A DNA stretch of 64,000 bases, from contig OX422191.1 of the NCBI GenBank assembly GCA_949130485.1, positions 5,705,754 to 5,769,753 of the forward strand, read 5' to 3'. The notes beneath the pieces were generated by a model that was given only the letters and a program-made list of their open reading frames with translations, was not told the DNA's origin and searched no databases. Of the stretch, positions 1 to 13,692 are shown piece by piece (the stretch's first letter is position 1; each line of letters begins with the position of its first letter). Source of the DNA: Agelas oroides. Taxonomy: Eukaryota; Porifera; Demospongiae; Agelasida; Agelasidae. Both the position numbers and the translations under genes were made by a program.

Positions 1-1456
1 TTACAGCACCTCCTCGGTGGTTAAAACGGGCTTTGTCAGGCGTTTCCCGCACATAAACAGGCATGCACGAGCCTCACAGGACTTCCACAGTAGTGAAAAC
101 TGCTTTCTCGATCTTCCCTGGAACTTTAAACAGCTTTGTACGTGCTTGACAGCACTTCCTCGGAGCATAAAACGGCGTTATTAGGTCTTTCCGCACATAA
201 ACAGGCTTGCACCAACCTCACAGGGCTTCCACAGCGGTTAAAACTGCTTTCTGGATCTTCTCTGGCACTTAAACAGGCTTGCACGTGCTCAACAGTACCT
301 CGTCGGAGGTTGAAACGGCGTTATCAGGTCTTTCCCGCACATAAACATGCCTGCACGTGCTGCACAGTACCTCCTCGGGCGAAAAAACAGCGTTATCAGG
401 TCTCGGAGGTTAAAACTACTTTATCAGCATTTCCCGCACATCTACATGCCTGCACCAACATCACTGGACCTCCATAGCGGTGAAAACTGCTTTCTCGATC
501 TTCTCTGGCACTTAAATAGGACAGCATGTGCTTCACAGCACCTCCCCAGTGGTTAAAACGGCTGTATCAGGTCTTTCCCGCAGATAAACAGCCATGAACG
601 AAACTCACAGAACCTCCACAGTGGTGAAAACTAACTGCTTTCTCGATCTTCCCTTGCACTTAAACAGGCCTGCACGTGCATCACAGCACCTCCTAGGAGG
701 TTAAAAGTGCTTTATCAGGTGTTTCCCGCACATTAACAGGCTCGCACATTAACAGGCTTGCACAAACCCCATAGCGGCTCCACGGTTGTGAAACGGCTTT
801 CTCGATCTTCTCTTGCACTTAAACACGCTTGCACGTGCTTCACTGCACCTCCTTTGAGGATAAAACGGCGTTGTCAGGTCTTTCCCGCAGTTATACAGGC
901 TTGCACGAGCCTCACAGTATGTCCACAGTGGTGAAAACTGCTTTCTCGGTCTTCACTGGCACATAAACAGGCCTCCACGTGCTTCACAGCGCCACCTTGG
1001 AGGTTTAAACGGCGTTATCAGGTATTTCCCGCACCTAAACAGGATTGCACCAACCTCACAGGGCATCCACAGCGGTGAAAACTGTCTTCCATGGCACTTA
1101 AACAGGCCTGAACGTGCGTAACAGCACTTCCTCGGAGGTTAAAACGGCTTTGTCAGGTCTTTCCCGCACAAAAACAGGCATGTACGAGCCTCACAGGACT
1201 TCCACAGTGGTGAAAACTGCTTTCTCGATCTTCCCTGGCACATAAACAGGCCTCCACGTGCTTCACAGCTCTTACCCCTTGGTTAAAACGGCTTTGTCAG
1301 GTCACTACCGGACATAAACAGGCTTCCACGAGCCTCACAGGACCTCCACAGTGGTGAAAACAGCTTTACAGATCTTCCCGGGCACTTAAACAGGCTTCAT
1401 AGCACTTCCTCGGTGGTTAAAACGGCGTTATCAGGTCTTTCTCGCACATAAACAGG
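1..1456 (+). repeat. Long-range duplicated satellite block, copy 1
   Basis: This block reappears at 11436-12891 at a constant offset of 11,435 bp. The offset is the same at several checkpoints: 1/11436, 628/12063, 931/12366, 1381/12816 and 1446/12881. Shared rare features include a doubled CACATTAACAGGCT near 730-755, the GAAAACTAACTGC variant and the AGGCTTCATAGCACTTCC deletion variant. There is no net indel over about 1.4 kb, only scattered substitutions. Beyond about 1456 the order differs: copy 2 has roughly three extra units before the GAAAGAGGCC-type unit. Confidence 0.88.
1137..1280 (+). repeat. Representative 144-bp satellite unit (two 72-bp halves)
   Basis: This is one full unit, from one GGTTAAAACGG to the next. 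Half A (1137-1208) begins GGTTAAAACGGC, contains GCACA-AAAACAGG and a CACGAG-like core (TACGAG here), and ends CCACAGT. Half B (1209-1280) begins GGTGAAAACTGC, contains GGCACATAAACAGG and CACGTG, and runs to the next GGTT. Aligning the array-wide consensus halves without gaps gives about 51 of 72 matches by eye, strongest over TAAACAGGC-TGCACG and the following CTCACAG/TTCACAG. The poorest match is the stretch just before the CACATAAACAGG/CACTTAAACAGG block. The unit therefore arose as a dimer of a 72-bp ancestor. Its last part is the left-domain variant CTCTTACCCCTTGG. Confidence 0.9.
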
Positions 1457-4400
1457 TTTCTGCACGAGCATAACAGTACTTCAACAGTGGTGAAAACTGC
1501 TTTCTCGATAGTTCCTGGCACTGAAAGAGGCCTCCACGTGCTTCAGCGTAGCCCCTTGGCGGTTAAAACGGCGGTATCAGGTTTTCCCCGCACATACACA
1601 GGCTTCCACAAACCATACAGGGCCTCAACAGCGGTGAAGACTGCTGTCTCGATGTTCCCTGTCACATAAACAGGCCAGTACGTACTTCACAGTACCTCCT
1701 CGGAGGTTAAAACGGCGTTATCAGCTCTTTCCCGCACATAAACAGGCTTGCACCAACCTCACAGGGCTTCCACAGCGGTAAAAACTGCCTTCTGGATCTT
1801 CTCTGGCACTTAAACAGGCTTGCACGTGCTCCACAGCACCTCCTCGGAGGTTGAAACGGCGTTATCAAGTCTTTCCCGCACATAAACAGGCCTGCACGTG
1901 CTTCACAGTACCTCCTCGGGCGAAAAAACAGCGTTATCAGGTCTTCCCGTACACAAACAGGCTTGCACCAATCTCATAGGGGCTCCACAGCGGTGAATAC
2001 TGCTTTCTCGATCTTCCCTTGCACTTAAACAGGCCTGCACGTGCATCACAGCACCTCCTAGGAGGTTAAAAGTGCTTTATCAGGTCTTTCCCGCACATAA
2101 ACAGGATTGCACAAACTTCATAGGGCCTCCACAGATCTTCCTTGGAACTTAAACAGGCCTATTCGTGCTTCACAGCACCTCCTCGGAGGTTAAAACTACT
2201 TTATCAGCATTTCCCGCACATCTACATGCTTGCATCAACATCACTGGACCTCCAGAGCGGTGAAAACTGCTTTCTCGATCTTCTCTGGCATTTAAACAGG
2301 TGTGCACGTGCTTCCCAGTACCTCCTCGGAGATTAAAACGGCGTTTATTGGTCTTTCCCTTTCATAAACAGGCATTCACGAGCCTCACAGAACCTCCACA
2401 GTGGTGAAGACTAACTGCTTTCTCGATCTTCCCTTGCACTTAAACAGGCCTGCACGTGCATCACAGCACCTCCTAGGAGGTTAAAAGTGCTTTATCAGGT
2501 CTTTCCCGCACATAAACAGGCTTGCACAAACCTCATAGGGACTCCACAGTGGTGAAAACTGCTTTCTAGATCTTCCTTGGAACTGAAACAGGCTTGCACG
2601 TGCTTCACTGCACCTCCTCGGAGGATAAAACGGCGTTATCAGCTCTTTCCCGCAGATATACAGGCTTGCACGAGCCTCACAGTACGTCCACAGTGGTGAA
2701 AACTGCTTTCTCGGTCTTCCCTGGCACATAAACAGGCCTCCACGTGCTTCACAGCGCCACCTAGGAGGTTTAAACGGCGTTATCAGGTATTTCCCGCACC
2801 TAAACAGGATTGCACCAACCTCACAGGGCCTCCACAGCAGTGAAAACTGTCTTCCATGGCACTTAAACAGGCCTGAACGTGCTTCACAGCACCTCCTCGG
2901 AGGTTAAAACGGCTTTGTCAGGTCTTTCCCGCACATAAACAGGCATGCACGAGCCTCACAGGACTTCCACAGTGGTTAAAACTGCTTTCTCGATCTTCGC
3001 AGGCACATAAACAGGGCTCCACGTGCTTCACAGCTCTTACTCCATGGTTAAAACGGCTTTGTCAGGTCATTACCGGACATAAACAGGCTTCCACGAGCCT
3101 CACAGGACCTCCACAGTGGTTAAAACAGCATTACAGATCTTCCCCGGCACTTAAACAGGCTTCATAGCACTTCCTCGGTGGTTAAAACGGCGTTATCATG
3201 TTCTTCACGCACATAAACAGGCATGCACGAGCCTCACAGGACTTCCACAGTGGTGAAAACTGCCTCCTCGGTCTTCCCAGGCCTCGAGGTGCTTCACAGC
3301 TCTTACCCCTTGGTTAAAACGTCTATGTCAGGTCACTACCGGACATAAACAGGCTTCCACGAGCCTCACAGGACCTCCACAGTGGTGAAAACAGCTTTAC
3401 AGATCTTCCCCGGCACTTAAACAGGCTTCATAGCACTTCCTTGGTAGTTAAACGGCGATATCAGGTCTTTGACGTACATAAACAGGCTTGCACGAGCACC
3501 ACAGGACCGCCACAGCAGTGAAAACTGCTTTCTCGATCTTCCCTGGAAATTTAAACAGCTCTGCACGTGCTTGACAGCACCTACTCGGAGGTTAAAACGG
3601 CTTTGTCAGGTCTTTCCCGCACATAAACGGGCATGCACGAGCCTCACAGGACTTACACAGTGGTGAAAACTGCTTTCGCGATCTTCCAAGGCATGTAAAC
3701 AGGCCTCCACGTAGTTCACAGCTCTTACTCCTTGGTTAAAACGGCTTTGTCAGGTCATTACCGGACATAAACAGGCTTCCATGAGCCTCACAGGACCTCC
3801 ACAGTTGTGAAAACTGCTTTCTCGATCGTCCCTGGCTCTGAAAGAGGCCTCCACGAGCTTCACCGTAGCCCCTTGGTGGTTAAAACGGCGTTATTAGCTT
3901 TTTCCTGCACATACACAGGCTTCCACAAACCATACAGGACCTCAACAGCAGTGAAAACTGCTGTCTCGATCTTCCCTGTCACATAAACAGGCCAGTACGT
4001 ACTTCATAGTACCTCCTTGGAGGTTAAAACGGCGTTATCAGGTATTTTCCGCACATAAACAGGCTTGCACCAACCTCACAGGGCTTCCACAGCGGTGAAA
4101 ACTGCTTTCTCGATCTTCTCTGGCATTTAAACAGGTGTGCACGTGCTTCACTGTACCTCCTCGGAGATTAAAACGGTGTTTACAGGTCTTTCCCACTCAT
4201 AAACCGGCATGCACGAGCCTCACAGTACATCCACAGTGGTGAAAACTAACTGCTTTCTCGATCTTCCCTTGCACTTAAACAGGCCTGCACGTGCATCACA
4301 GCACCTCCTAGGAGGTTAAAACTGCTTTATCAGGTCTTTCCCGCACATAAACAGGCTTGCACAAACATCATAGGGCCTCCACAGATCTTCCTTGGAACTT

Positions 4401-4724
4401 AAACAGGCCTATTCGTGCTTCACAGCACCTCCTCGGAGGTTAAAACTACTTTATCAGCATTTCCCGCACATCTACATGGTTGCGCCAGCATCACTGGACC
4501 TCCAGAGCGGTGAAAACTGCTTTCTCGATCTTCTCTGGCATTTAAACAGGTGTGCACGAGCTTCACAGTACCTCCTCGGAGATTAAAACGGCGTTTACAG
4601 GTCTTTCCCACTCATAAACAGGCATGCACGAGCCTCACAGATCCTCCACAGTGGTGAAAACTAACTGCTTTCTCGATCTTCCCTTGCACTTAAACAGGCC
4701 TGCACGTGCATCACAGCACCTCCT

Positions 4725-5594
4725 AGGAGGTTAAAAGTGCTTTATCAGGTCTTTCCCGCACATAAACAGGCTTGCACACACCTCATAGGGCCTCCACAGT
4801 GGTGAAAACTGCTTTCTAGATCTTCCTTGGAACTTAAACAGGCCTACACGTGCTTCACAGCACCACCTCGGAGGTTAAAACTACTTTATCAGCATTTCCC
4901 TCGCATCTACATGCTTGCACCAACATCACTGGACCTCCAGAGTGGTGAAAACTGCTTTCTCGATCTTCTCTGGCACATAAATAGGACAGCATGTGCTTCA
5001 CAGTATCTTCCCAGTGGTTAAAACGTCTTTATCAGGTCTTTCCCGCACATACACAGCCATGAACGAGCATCACAGAACCTCAACAGTGGTGAAAACTAAC
5101 TGCTTTCTCGATCTTCCCTTGCACTTAAACAGGCCTGCACGTGCTTCACAGCACCTCCGAGGAGGTTAAAAGTGCTTTATCAGGTCTTTCCCGCACATAA
5201 ACAGGCTTGCACACACCTCATAGGGCCTCCACAGTGGTGAAAACTGCTTTCTAGATCTTCCTTGGAACTTAAACAGGCCTACACGTGCTTCACAGCACCA
5301 CCTCGGAGGTTAAAACTACTTTATCAGCATTTCCCTCGCATCTACATGCTTGCACCAACATCACTGGACCTCCAGAGTGGTGAAAACTGCTTTCTCGATC
5401 TTCTCTGGCACATAAATAGGACAGCATGTGCTTCACAGTATCTTCCCAGTGGTTAAAACGTCTTTATCAGGTCTTTCCCGCACATACACAGCCATGAACG
5501 AGCATCACAGAACCTCAACAGTGGTGAAAACTAACTGCTTTCTCGATCTTCCCTTGCACTTAAACAGGCCTGCACGTGCTTCACAGCACCTCCG
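4725..5594 (+). repeat. Recent tandem duplication of a 435-bp three-unit block
   Basis: Bases 4725-5159 and 5160-5594 read as identical by eye, and identity continues about 40 bp into the following unit. The period is 435 bp, or three units. Ordinary neighbouring units differ from one another at many positions, so this is a very recent duplication. The block includes the distinctive CCCTCGCATCTACATG, AAATAGGACAGCATG and GAAAACTAACTGC variants. Two identical 64-codon frames (4827-5021, 5262-5456) result from it and are not evidence of coding. Confidence 0.93.
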
Positions 5595-8316
5595 AGGAGG
5601 TTAAAAGTGCTTTATCAGGTCTTTCCCGCACATTAACAGGCTTTCACAAACCCCATAGCCTACACAGTTGTGAAACGGCTTTCTCGATCTTCTCAGGCAC
5701 TTAAACAGGCTTGCACGTGCTTCACTGCACCTCCTCGGAGGATAAAACGGCGTTATTCAGCTCTTTCCCGCAGATACACAGGCTTGCACGAGTCTCACAG
5801 TATGTCCACAGTGGTGAAAACTGCTTTCTCGGTCTTCCCTGGCACATAAACAGGCCTCCACGTGCTTCACAGCGCCACCTAGGAGGTTTAAACGGCGTTA
5901 TCAGGTATTTCCCGCACCTAAACAGGATTGCACCAACCTCACAGGGCCTCCACAGCGGTTAAAACTGCTATCTCGATCTTCCCTGTCACATAAACAGGCC
6001 AGTACGTGCTTCACTGTACCTCCTCGAAGGTTAAAACGGCGTTATCAGGTCTTTTCCACACATAAACAGACTTGCACCAACCTCACTGTGCTTCCACAGC
6101 AGTGAAAACTGCTTTCTGGATCTTCTCTGGCACTTAAACAGGCTTGAACGTGCTCCACAGCACCTCCTCGGAGGTTGAAACGGCGTTATTAGGTCTTTCC
6201 CGCACATAAACAGCTATGAAGGAGCCTCACAGAACCTCCACAGTGGTGAACACTAACTGCTTTCTCGATCTTTCCTTGCACTTAAACAGGCCTGAACGTG
6301 CTTCACAGAACCTCCTAGGAGGTTAAAAGTGCTTTATCAGGTCTTTCCCGCACATTAACAGGCTTGCACAAACCCCATAGCGGCTCCACAGTTGTGAAAC
6401 GGTTTTCTCGATCTTCTCAGGCACTTAAACATGCTTGCACGTGTTTCACCGCACCTCCTCGGAGGATAAAACGGCGTTATCAGGTCTTTCCCGCAGATAC
6501 ACAAGCTGGCACGAGCCTCTCAGTACGTCCACAGTGGTGAAAACTGCTTTCTCGGTCTTCCCTGGCACATAAACAGGCCTCCACGTGCTTCACAGCGCCA
6601 CCTTGGAGGTTTAAACGGCGTTATCAGGTATTTCCCGCACATAAACAGGATTGCACCAACCTCACAGGGCCTCCACAGCGGTGAAAACTGTCTTCCATGG
6701 CACTTAAACATACCTGAACGTGCTTCACAGCACCTCCTCGGAGGTTAAAACGGCTTTGTCAGGTCTTTCCTGCACATAAACAGACAAGCACGAGCCTCAC
6801 AGGACTTCCACAGTGGTGAAAGCTGCTTTCTCGATCTTCCCTGGCACATAAACAGGCCTCCACGTTCTTCACAGCCCTTACTCCATGGTTAAAACGGCTT
6901 TGTCAGGTCATTGCCGGACATAAACAGGCTTCCTCGAGCCTCACAGGACCTCCACAGTGGTGAAAACAGCATTACAGATCTTCCCCGGCACTTAAACAGG
7001 CTTCATAGCACTTCCTCGGAGGTTAAAACGGCGTTATCAGGTTCTTCACGCACATAAACAGGCATGCACGAGCCTCACAGGACTTCCACAGTGGTGAAAA
7101 CTGTTTCCTCGGTCTTCCCTGGCACATAAACAGGCCTCCAGGTGCTTCACAGCTCTTACCCCTTGGTTAAAACGGCTATGTCAAGTCACTACCGGACATA
7201 AACAGGCTTCCACGAGCCTCACAGGACCTCCACAGTGGTGAAAACAGCTTTACAGATCTTCCCCGGCACTTAAATAGGCTTCATAGCACTTCCTCGGTAG
7301 TTAAAACGGCGTGATCATGTCTTTCACGCACATAAACAGGCTTGCACGAGCACCACAGGACCTCCACAGCAGTGAAAACTGCTTTCTCGATCTTCCCTGG
7401 AAATTTAAACAGCTCTGCACGTGCTTGACAGCACCTACTCGGAGGTTAAAACGGCTTTGTCAGGTCTTTCCCGCACATAAACAGGCATGAACGAGCCTCA
7501 CAGGACTTCCACAGTGGTGAAAACTGCTTTCACCATCTTCCCTGGCATGTAAACAGGCCTCCACGTGCTTCTCAGCTCTTACTCCTTGGTTAAAACGGCT
7601 TTGTCAGGTCATTACCGGACATAAAAAGGCTTCCATGAGCCTCACAACACCTCCACAGTTGTGAAAACAGCTTTACAGTTCTTCCCCGGCACTTAAACCG
7701 GCTTCATAGCACTTCCTCGGAGGTTAAAACGGCATTATCAGGTCTTTCTCGCACATGAACAGGCTTGCACGAGCATCACAGGACCTCAACAGTGGTGAAA
7801 ACTGCTTTCTCGATCTTCCCTGGAAATTTAAACAGCTCTGCACGTGTTTGACAACACCTACTCGGAGGTTAAAACGGCTTTGTCAGGTCTTTCCCGCACA
7901 TAAATGGGCATGCACGAGCCTCACAGGACTTCCACAGTGGTGAAAACTGCTTTCTCGATCTTCCCTGGCATGTAAACAGGCCTCCATGTGCTTCACAGCT
8001 TTTACTCCTTGGTTAAAACGGCTTTGTCAGGTCATTACCGGACATAAAAAGGCTTCCATGAGCCTCACAGGACCTCCACAGTTGTGAAAACAGCTTTACA
8101 GATCTTCCCCGGCACTTAAACAGGCTTCATAGCACTTCCTCGGAGGTTAAAACGGCGTTATCAGGTCTTTCTCGCACATGAACAGGCTTGCACGAGCATC
8201 ACAGGACTTCAACAGTGGTGAAAACTGCTTTCTCGACCGTCCCTGGCACGGAAAGAGGAATCCACGTGCTTCACCGTAGCCCCTTGGTGGTTAAAATGGC
8301 GTTACTAGCTTTTTCC

Positions 8317-8604
8317 CGCACATACACAGGCTTGCTCCAACCTCACAGGGCTGCCACAGCGGTGAAAACTGCTGTCTCGATCTTCCCTGTCACGTAAACT
8401 GGCCAGTACGTACTTCACAGCACCTCCTCGGAGGTTGAAACGGCGTTATCAGGTCTTTCCCGCACATACACAGGCTTGCTCCAACCTCACAGGGCTGCCA
8501 CAGCGGTGAAAACTGCTGTCTCGATCTTCCCTGTCACGTAAACTGGCCAGTACGTACTTCACAGCACCTCCTCGGAGGTTGAAACGGCGTTATCAGGTCT
8601 TTCC
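8317..8604 (+). repeat. Tandem duplication of a single 144-bp unit
   Basis: Bases 8317-8460 and 8461-8604 read as the same 144-bp unit twice. Both share the rare variants CATACACAGGCTTGCTCC, GGGCTGCCACAGCGG and CACGTAAACTGGCCAG. The period is exactly one unit, so the event is the minimal unequal exchange in this array. Confidence 0.88.
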
Positions 8605-11435
8605 CGCACATAAACAGGCCTGCACGTTCTTCACAGTACCTCCTCGGGCGAAAAAACAGCGTTATCAGGTCTTCCCGCACATAAACAGGCTTGCAACAAT
8701 CTCATAGGGACTCCACAGCGGTGAATACTGCTTTCTCAATCTTCCCTTGCACTTAAACAGGCCTGCACGTGCATCACAGCACCTCCTAGGAGGTTAAAAG
8801 TGCTTTATCAGGTCTTTCCCGCACATAAACAGGCTTGCAGAAACCTTATAGGTCCTCCACACATCTTCCTTGGAACTTAAACAGGCCTATTCGTGCTTCA
8901 CAGCACCTCCTCGGAGGTTAAAACTACTTTATCAGCATTTCCCGCACATCTACATGCTTGCACCAACATCACTGGACTTCCAGAGCGGTGAAAACTGCTT
9001 TCTCGATCTTTTCTGGCATTTAAACAGGTGTGCACGTGCTTTCCAGTACCTCCTCAGAGATTAAAACGGGGTTTATTGGTCTTTCCCACTCATAAACAGG
9101 CATGCACGAGCCTCACAGAACCTCCACAGTGGTGAAGACTAACTGCTTTCTCGATCATCCCTTGCACTTAAACAGGCCTGCAGGTGCGTCACAGCATCTC
9201 CTAGGAGGTTAAAAGTGCTTTGTCAGGTCTTTCCCGCACATAAACAGGCTTGCACAAACCTCATAGGGCCTCCACAGTGGTGAAAACAGCTTTCTAGATC
9301 TTCCTTGGAACTTAAACAGGCTTGCACGTGCTTCACTGCACCTCCTCGGAGGATAAAACGGCGTTATCAGGTCTTTCCCGCAGATACACAGGGTTGCACG
9401 AGCCTCACAGTACGTCCACAGTGGTGAAAACTGCTTTCTCGGTCTTCCCTAGTACGTAAACAGGCCTCCACGTGCTTCACAGCGCCACCTAGGAGGTTTA
9501 AACGGCGTTATCAGGTATTTCCCGCACCTAAACAGGATTGCACCAACCTCACAGGGCCTCCACAGCGGTGAAAACTGTCTTCCATGGCACTTAAACAGGC
9601 CTGAACGTGCTTCACAGCACCTCCTCGGAGGTTAAAACGGCTTTGTCAGGTCATTGCCGGACATAAACAGGCTTCCTCGAGCGTCACAGGACCTCCACAG
9701 TGGTGAAAACAGCATTACAGATCTTCCCCGGCACTTAAACAGGTTTCATAGCACTTCCTCGGAGGTTAAAACGGCGTTATCAGGTTCTTTACGCACGTAA
9801 ACAGGCATGGACGAGCCTCACAGGACTTCCACAGTGGTGAAAACTGCTTCCTCGGTCTTCCCTGGCACATAAACAGGCCTCCAGGTGCATCACAGCTCTT
9901 ACCCCTTGGTTAAAACGGCTTTGTCAGGTCACTACCGGACATAAACAGGCTTCCACGAGCCTCACAGGACCTCCACAGTGGTGAAAACAGCTTTACAGAT
10001 CTTCTCCGGCACTTAAACAGGCTTCATAGCACTTCCTCGGTAGTTAAAACGGCGTGATCAGGTCTTTCACGCACATAAACAGGCTTGCACGACCATCACA
10101 GGACCGCCACAGCAGTGAAAAGTGCTTTCTCGATCTTCCCTGGAAATTTAAACAGCTCTGCACGTGCTTGACAGCACCTACTCGGAGGTTAAAACGGCTT
10201 TGTCAGGTCTTTCCCGCACATAAACGGGCATGCACGAGCCTCACAGGACTTCCACAATGGTGAAAACTGCTTTCTCGATCTTCCCTGGCATTTAAACCGG
10301 CCTCCACGTACTTCACAGCTCTTACCCCTTGGTTAAAACGGCTTTGTCAGGTCATTACCCGACATAAACAGGCTTCCACGAGCCTCACAGGACCTCCACA
10401 GTGGTGAAAACAGCTTTTCAGATCTTCCCGGGCACTTAAACAGGCTTCATAGCACTTTCTCGGTGGTTAAAACGGCGTTATCAGGTCTTTCACGCACATA
10501 AACAGGCTTGCACGAGCATCACAGGACCTCCACAGCAGTGAAACTGCTTTGTCGATCTTCCCTGCAAATTTAAACAGCTCTGTACGTGCTTGACAGCTCC
10601 TACTCGGAGGTTAAAACGGCTTTGCCAGGTCTTTCCCGCACATAAACAGGCATGCACGAGCCTCACAGGACTTCCACAGTGGTGAAAACTGCTTTCTCGA
10701 TCTTCCTTGGCACTGAAAGAGGCCTCCACGTGCATCACCGTAGCCCCTTGGTGGATAAAACGGCGCACATAAACAGGCTTCTACCAACCATAAAGGGCCT
10801 AAACAGCGGTGAAAACTGCTGTCTCGATCTTCTCTGTCACATAAACAGGCCTGTACGTGCTTCACAGTATATCCTCGGAGGTTAAAACGGCGTTATCAGG
10901 TCTTTTCCGCACATAAACAGGCTTACACCAACCTCACAGGGCTTCCACAGTGGTGAAAACTGCTTTCTTGATCTTCTCTGGCTCTTAAACAGGCTGTACG
11001 TGCTTCACAGCACCTCCTCGGAGGATAAAACGGCTATATCAGGTCTTTTCCGCACATAAACAGACTTCTACGGGCTTCATAGGACCTCCACAATGGTGAA
11101 AACTGCTTTCTCCACCGTGCCTGGCACTTAAACAGGCCTACAGGTGCTTCAAAGCATCTACTCGGAGGTTAAAACGGTGTTATCAAGTCTCTCCCGTACA
11201 TAAACAGGCTTGCACGAGCCTCACACGACCTCCACAGTGGCGAAAACTGCATTCTCGACCGTCCTGGCAGTTAAAGAGGCCTGCACGTGCTTCACAGTAC
11301 ACCCTTGGAAGTGAAAACGGCGTTATCAAGTCTTTCCCGCACATAAACAAGCTTGCACCAACCTCACAGGGCTTCAACAGCAGTCAAAACTGCTTTCTCA
11401 ATCTTCTCTGGAACTTAAACCGGCCTGAACGTGCT

Positions 11436-12891
11436 TTACAGCACCTCCTCGGTGGTTAAAACGGGCTTTGTCAGGCGTTTCCCGCACATAAACAGGCATG
11501 CACGAGCCTCACAGGACTTCCACAGTAGTGAAAACTGCTTTCTCGATCTTCCCTGGAACTTTAAACAGCTTTGTACGTGCTTGACAGCACTTCCTCGGAG
11601 CATAAAACGGCGTTATTAGGTCTTTCCGCACATAAACAGGCTTGCACCAACCTCACAGGGCTTCCACAGCGGTTAAAACTGCTTTCTGGATCTTTTCTGG
11701 CACTTAAACAGGCTTGCAAGTGCTCAACAGTACCTCCTCGGAGGTTGAAACGGTGTTATCAGGTCTTTCCCGCACATAAACATGCCTGCACGTGCTGCAC
11801 AGTACCTCCTCGGGCGAAAAAACAGCGGTATCAGTTCTCGGAGGTTAAAACTACTTTATCAGCATTTCCCGCACATCTACATGCTTGCACCAACATCACT
11901 GGACCTCCATAACGGTGAAAACTGCTTTCTCGATCTTCTCTGGCACTTAAACAGGACAGCATGTGCTTCACAGCACCTCCCCAGTGGTTAAAACGGCTGT
12001 ATCAGGTCTTTCCCGCAGATAAACAGCCATGAACGAACCTCACAGAACCTGCACAGTGGTGAAAACTAACTGCTTTCTCGATCATCCCTTGCACTTAAAC
12101 AGGCCTGCACGTGCATCACAGCACCTCCTAGGAGGTTAAAAGTGCTTTATCAGGTCTTTCCCGCACATTAACAGGCTCGCACATTAACAGGCTTGCACAA
12201 ACCCTATAGCGGCTCCACAGTTGTGAAACGGCTTTCTTGATCCTCTCTTGCACTTAAACAGGCTTGCACGTGCTTCACTGCACCTCCTTTGAGGATAAAA
12301 CGGCGTTGTCAGGTCTTTCCCGCAGTTACACAGGCTTGCACGAGCCTCACAGTATGTCCACAGTGGTGAAAACTGCTTTCTCGGTCTTCCCTGGCACATA
12401 AACAGGCCTCCACGTGCTTCACAGCGCCACCTAGGAGGTTTAAACGGCGTTATCAGGTATTTCCCGCACCTAAACAGGATTGCACAAACCTCACAGGGCA
12501 TCCACAGCGGTGAAAACTGTCTTCCATGGCACTTAAACATACCTGAACGTGCGTCACAGCACCTCCTCGGAGGTTAAAACGGCTTTGTCAGGTCTTTCCC
12601 GCACAAAAACAAGCATGTACGAGCCTCACAGGACTTCCACAGTGGTGAAAACTGCTTTCTCGATCTTCCCTGGCACATAAATAGGCCTCCACGTGCTTCA
12701 CAGCTCCTACCCCTTGGTTAAAACGGCTTTGTCAGGTCACTACCGGACATAAACAGGCTTCCACGAGCCTCACAGGACCTCCACAGTGGTGAAAACAGCT
12801 TTACAGATCTTCCCGGGCACTTAAACAGGCTTCATAGCACTTCCTCGGTGGTTAAAACGGCGTTATCAGGTCTTTCACGCACATAAACAGG
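11436..12891 (+). repeat. Long-range duplicated satellite block, copy 2
   Basis: This is the partner of 1-1456. It lies near the right end of the left domain, about 560 bp before the orientation switch at 13451. If the two blocks mark successive copies of one higher-order unit, that unit is about 11.4 kb long and the second copy is cut short by the inversion and the non-satellite segment. That reading is inference; only the paired block itself is seen. Confidence 0.85.
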
Positions 12892-13450
12892 CTTGCACGA
12901 GCATCACAGGACCTCCACAGCTGTGAAAACTGCTTTCTCGATCTTCCCTGGAAATTTAAACAGCTCTGCACGTGCTTGACAGCACCTACTCGGAGGTTAA
13001 AACGGCTTTGCCAGGTCTTTCCCGCGCATAAACGGGCATGCACGAGCCTCACAGGACTTCCACAGTGGTGAAAACTGCTTTCTCGATCTTCCCTGGCATC
13101 TAAACAGGCCTCCACCTGCTTCACAGCTCCTACTCCATGGTTAAAACGGCTTTGTCAGGTCATTACCGGACATAAACAGGCTTACACGAGCCTCACAAGT
13201 CCTCCACAGTGGTGAAAACAGCTTTACAGATCTTCCCCGGCACTTAAACAGGCTTCATAGCACTTCCTCGGAGGTTGAAACGGCATTATCAGGTCTTTCT
13301 CGCACATAAAGAGGCTTGCACGAATATCACAGGACTTCAACAGTGGTGAAAACTGCTTTCTCGATCGTCCCTGGCACTGAAAGAGGCCTCCACGTGCTTC
13401 ACCGTAGCCCCTTGGTGGTTAAAACGGCGTTATCAGTTTTTCCCCGCACA

Positions 13451-13692
13451 GGCCTGTTTAAGTGCCAGGGACGATCGAGAAAGCAGTGTTCACCACAGTC
13501 TAGGTCCTGTGAGGTTTGTGCAAGGCTGTTATGTGAGGAAATTACCTGAGAAGGCCGTTTTAGGAGGTGCTGTGAAGCAGGTGCGGGCCTATTTACGTGC
13601 CAGAGAAGATCGAGAAAGCAGTTTTCACCGCAGTGGAAGCCCTGTGAGTTTGATGCAAGTCTGTTTGTAAGACTTGATAACGCCATTTAAAC
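13451..13692 (-). repeat. Inverted satellite segment at the end of the left domain
   Basis: At about 13450 the forward array stops after CCCCGCACA. The next bases read GGCCTGTTTAAGTGCC, the reverse complement of the GGCACTTAAACAGGCC block. Reverse-strand landmarks follow: CGATCGAGAAAGCAG, GAGGTGCTGTGAAGCA, AAGATCGAGAAAGCAGTTTT, and TTGATAACGCCATTTAAAC at the end. About 1.7 units are present. The forward copy just upstream (about 13344-13389) could pair with 13451-13496, forming a head-to-head inverted repeat. Confidence 0.9.

Larger units (their letters stand above)
1..13450 (+). repeat. Satellite array, left domain (144-145 bp units, forward)
   Basis: Head-to-tail units recur about every 144 bp, each marked by GGTTAAAACGG and, 72 bp later, GGTGAAAACTGC. 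Several variants are common here and not seen right of 14533. One is a half-unit ending CTCTTACCCCTTGG (e.g. near 1270, 3300, 7150, 9900, 12710). Another is a form with about 10 bp missing, giving AGGCTTCATAGCACTTCC (near 1391, 3165, 7268, 8128, 10020, 12830). A third has a 4-bp gain giving GAAAACTAACTGC (near 628, 2407, 4244, 4663, 5096, 5531, 6248, 9136, 12063). These markers recur in similar order, which indicates higher-order repeats. Reading frames on both strands stay open for only 1-3 units and start and stop arbitrarily relative to the unit, so I call none of them genes. There is no other recognisable content in this stretch. Confidence 0.97.
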
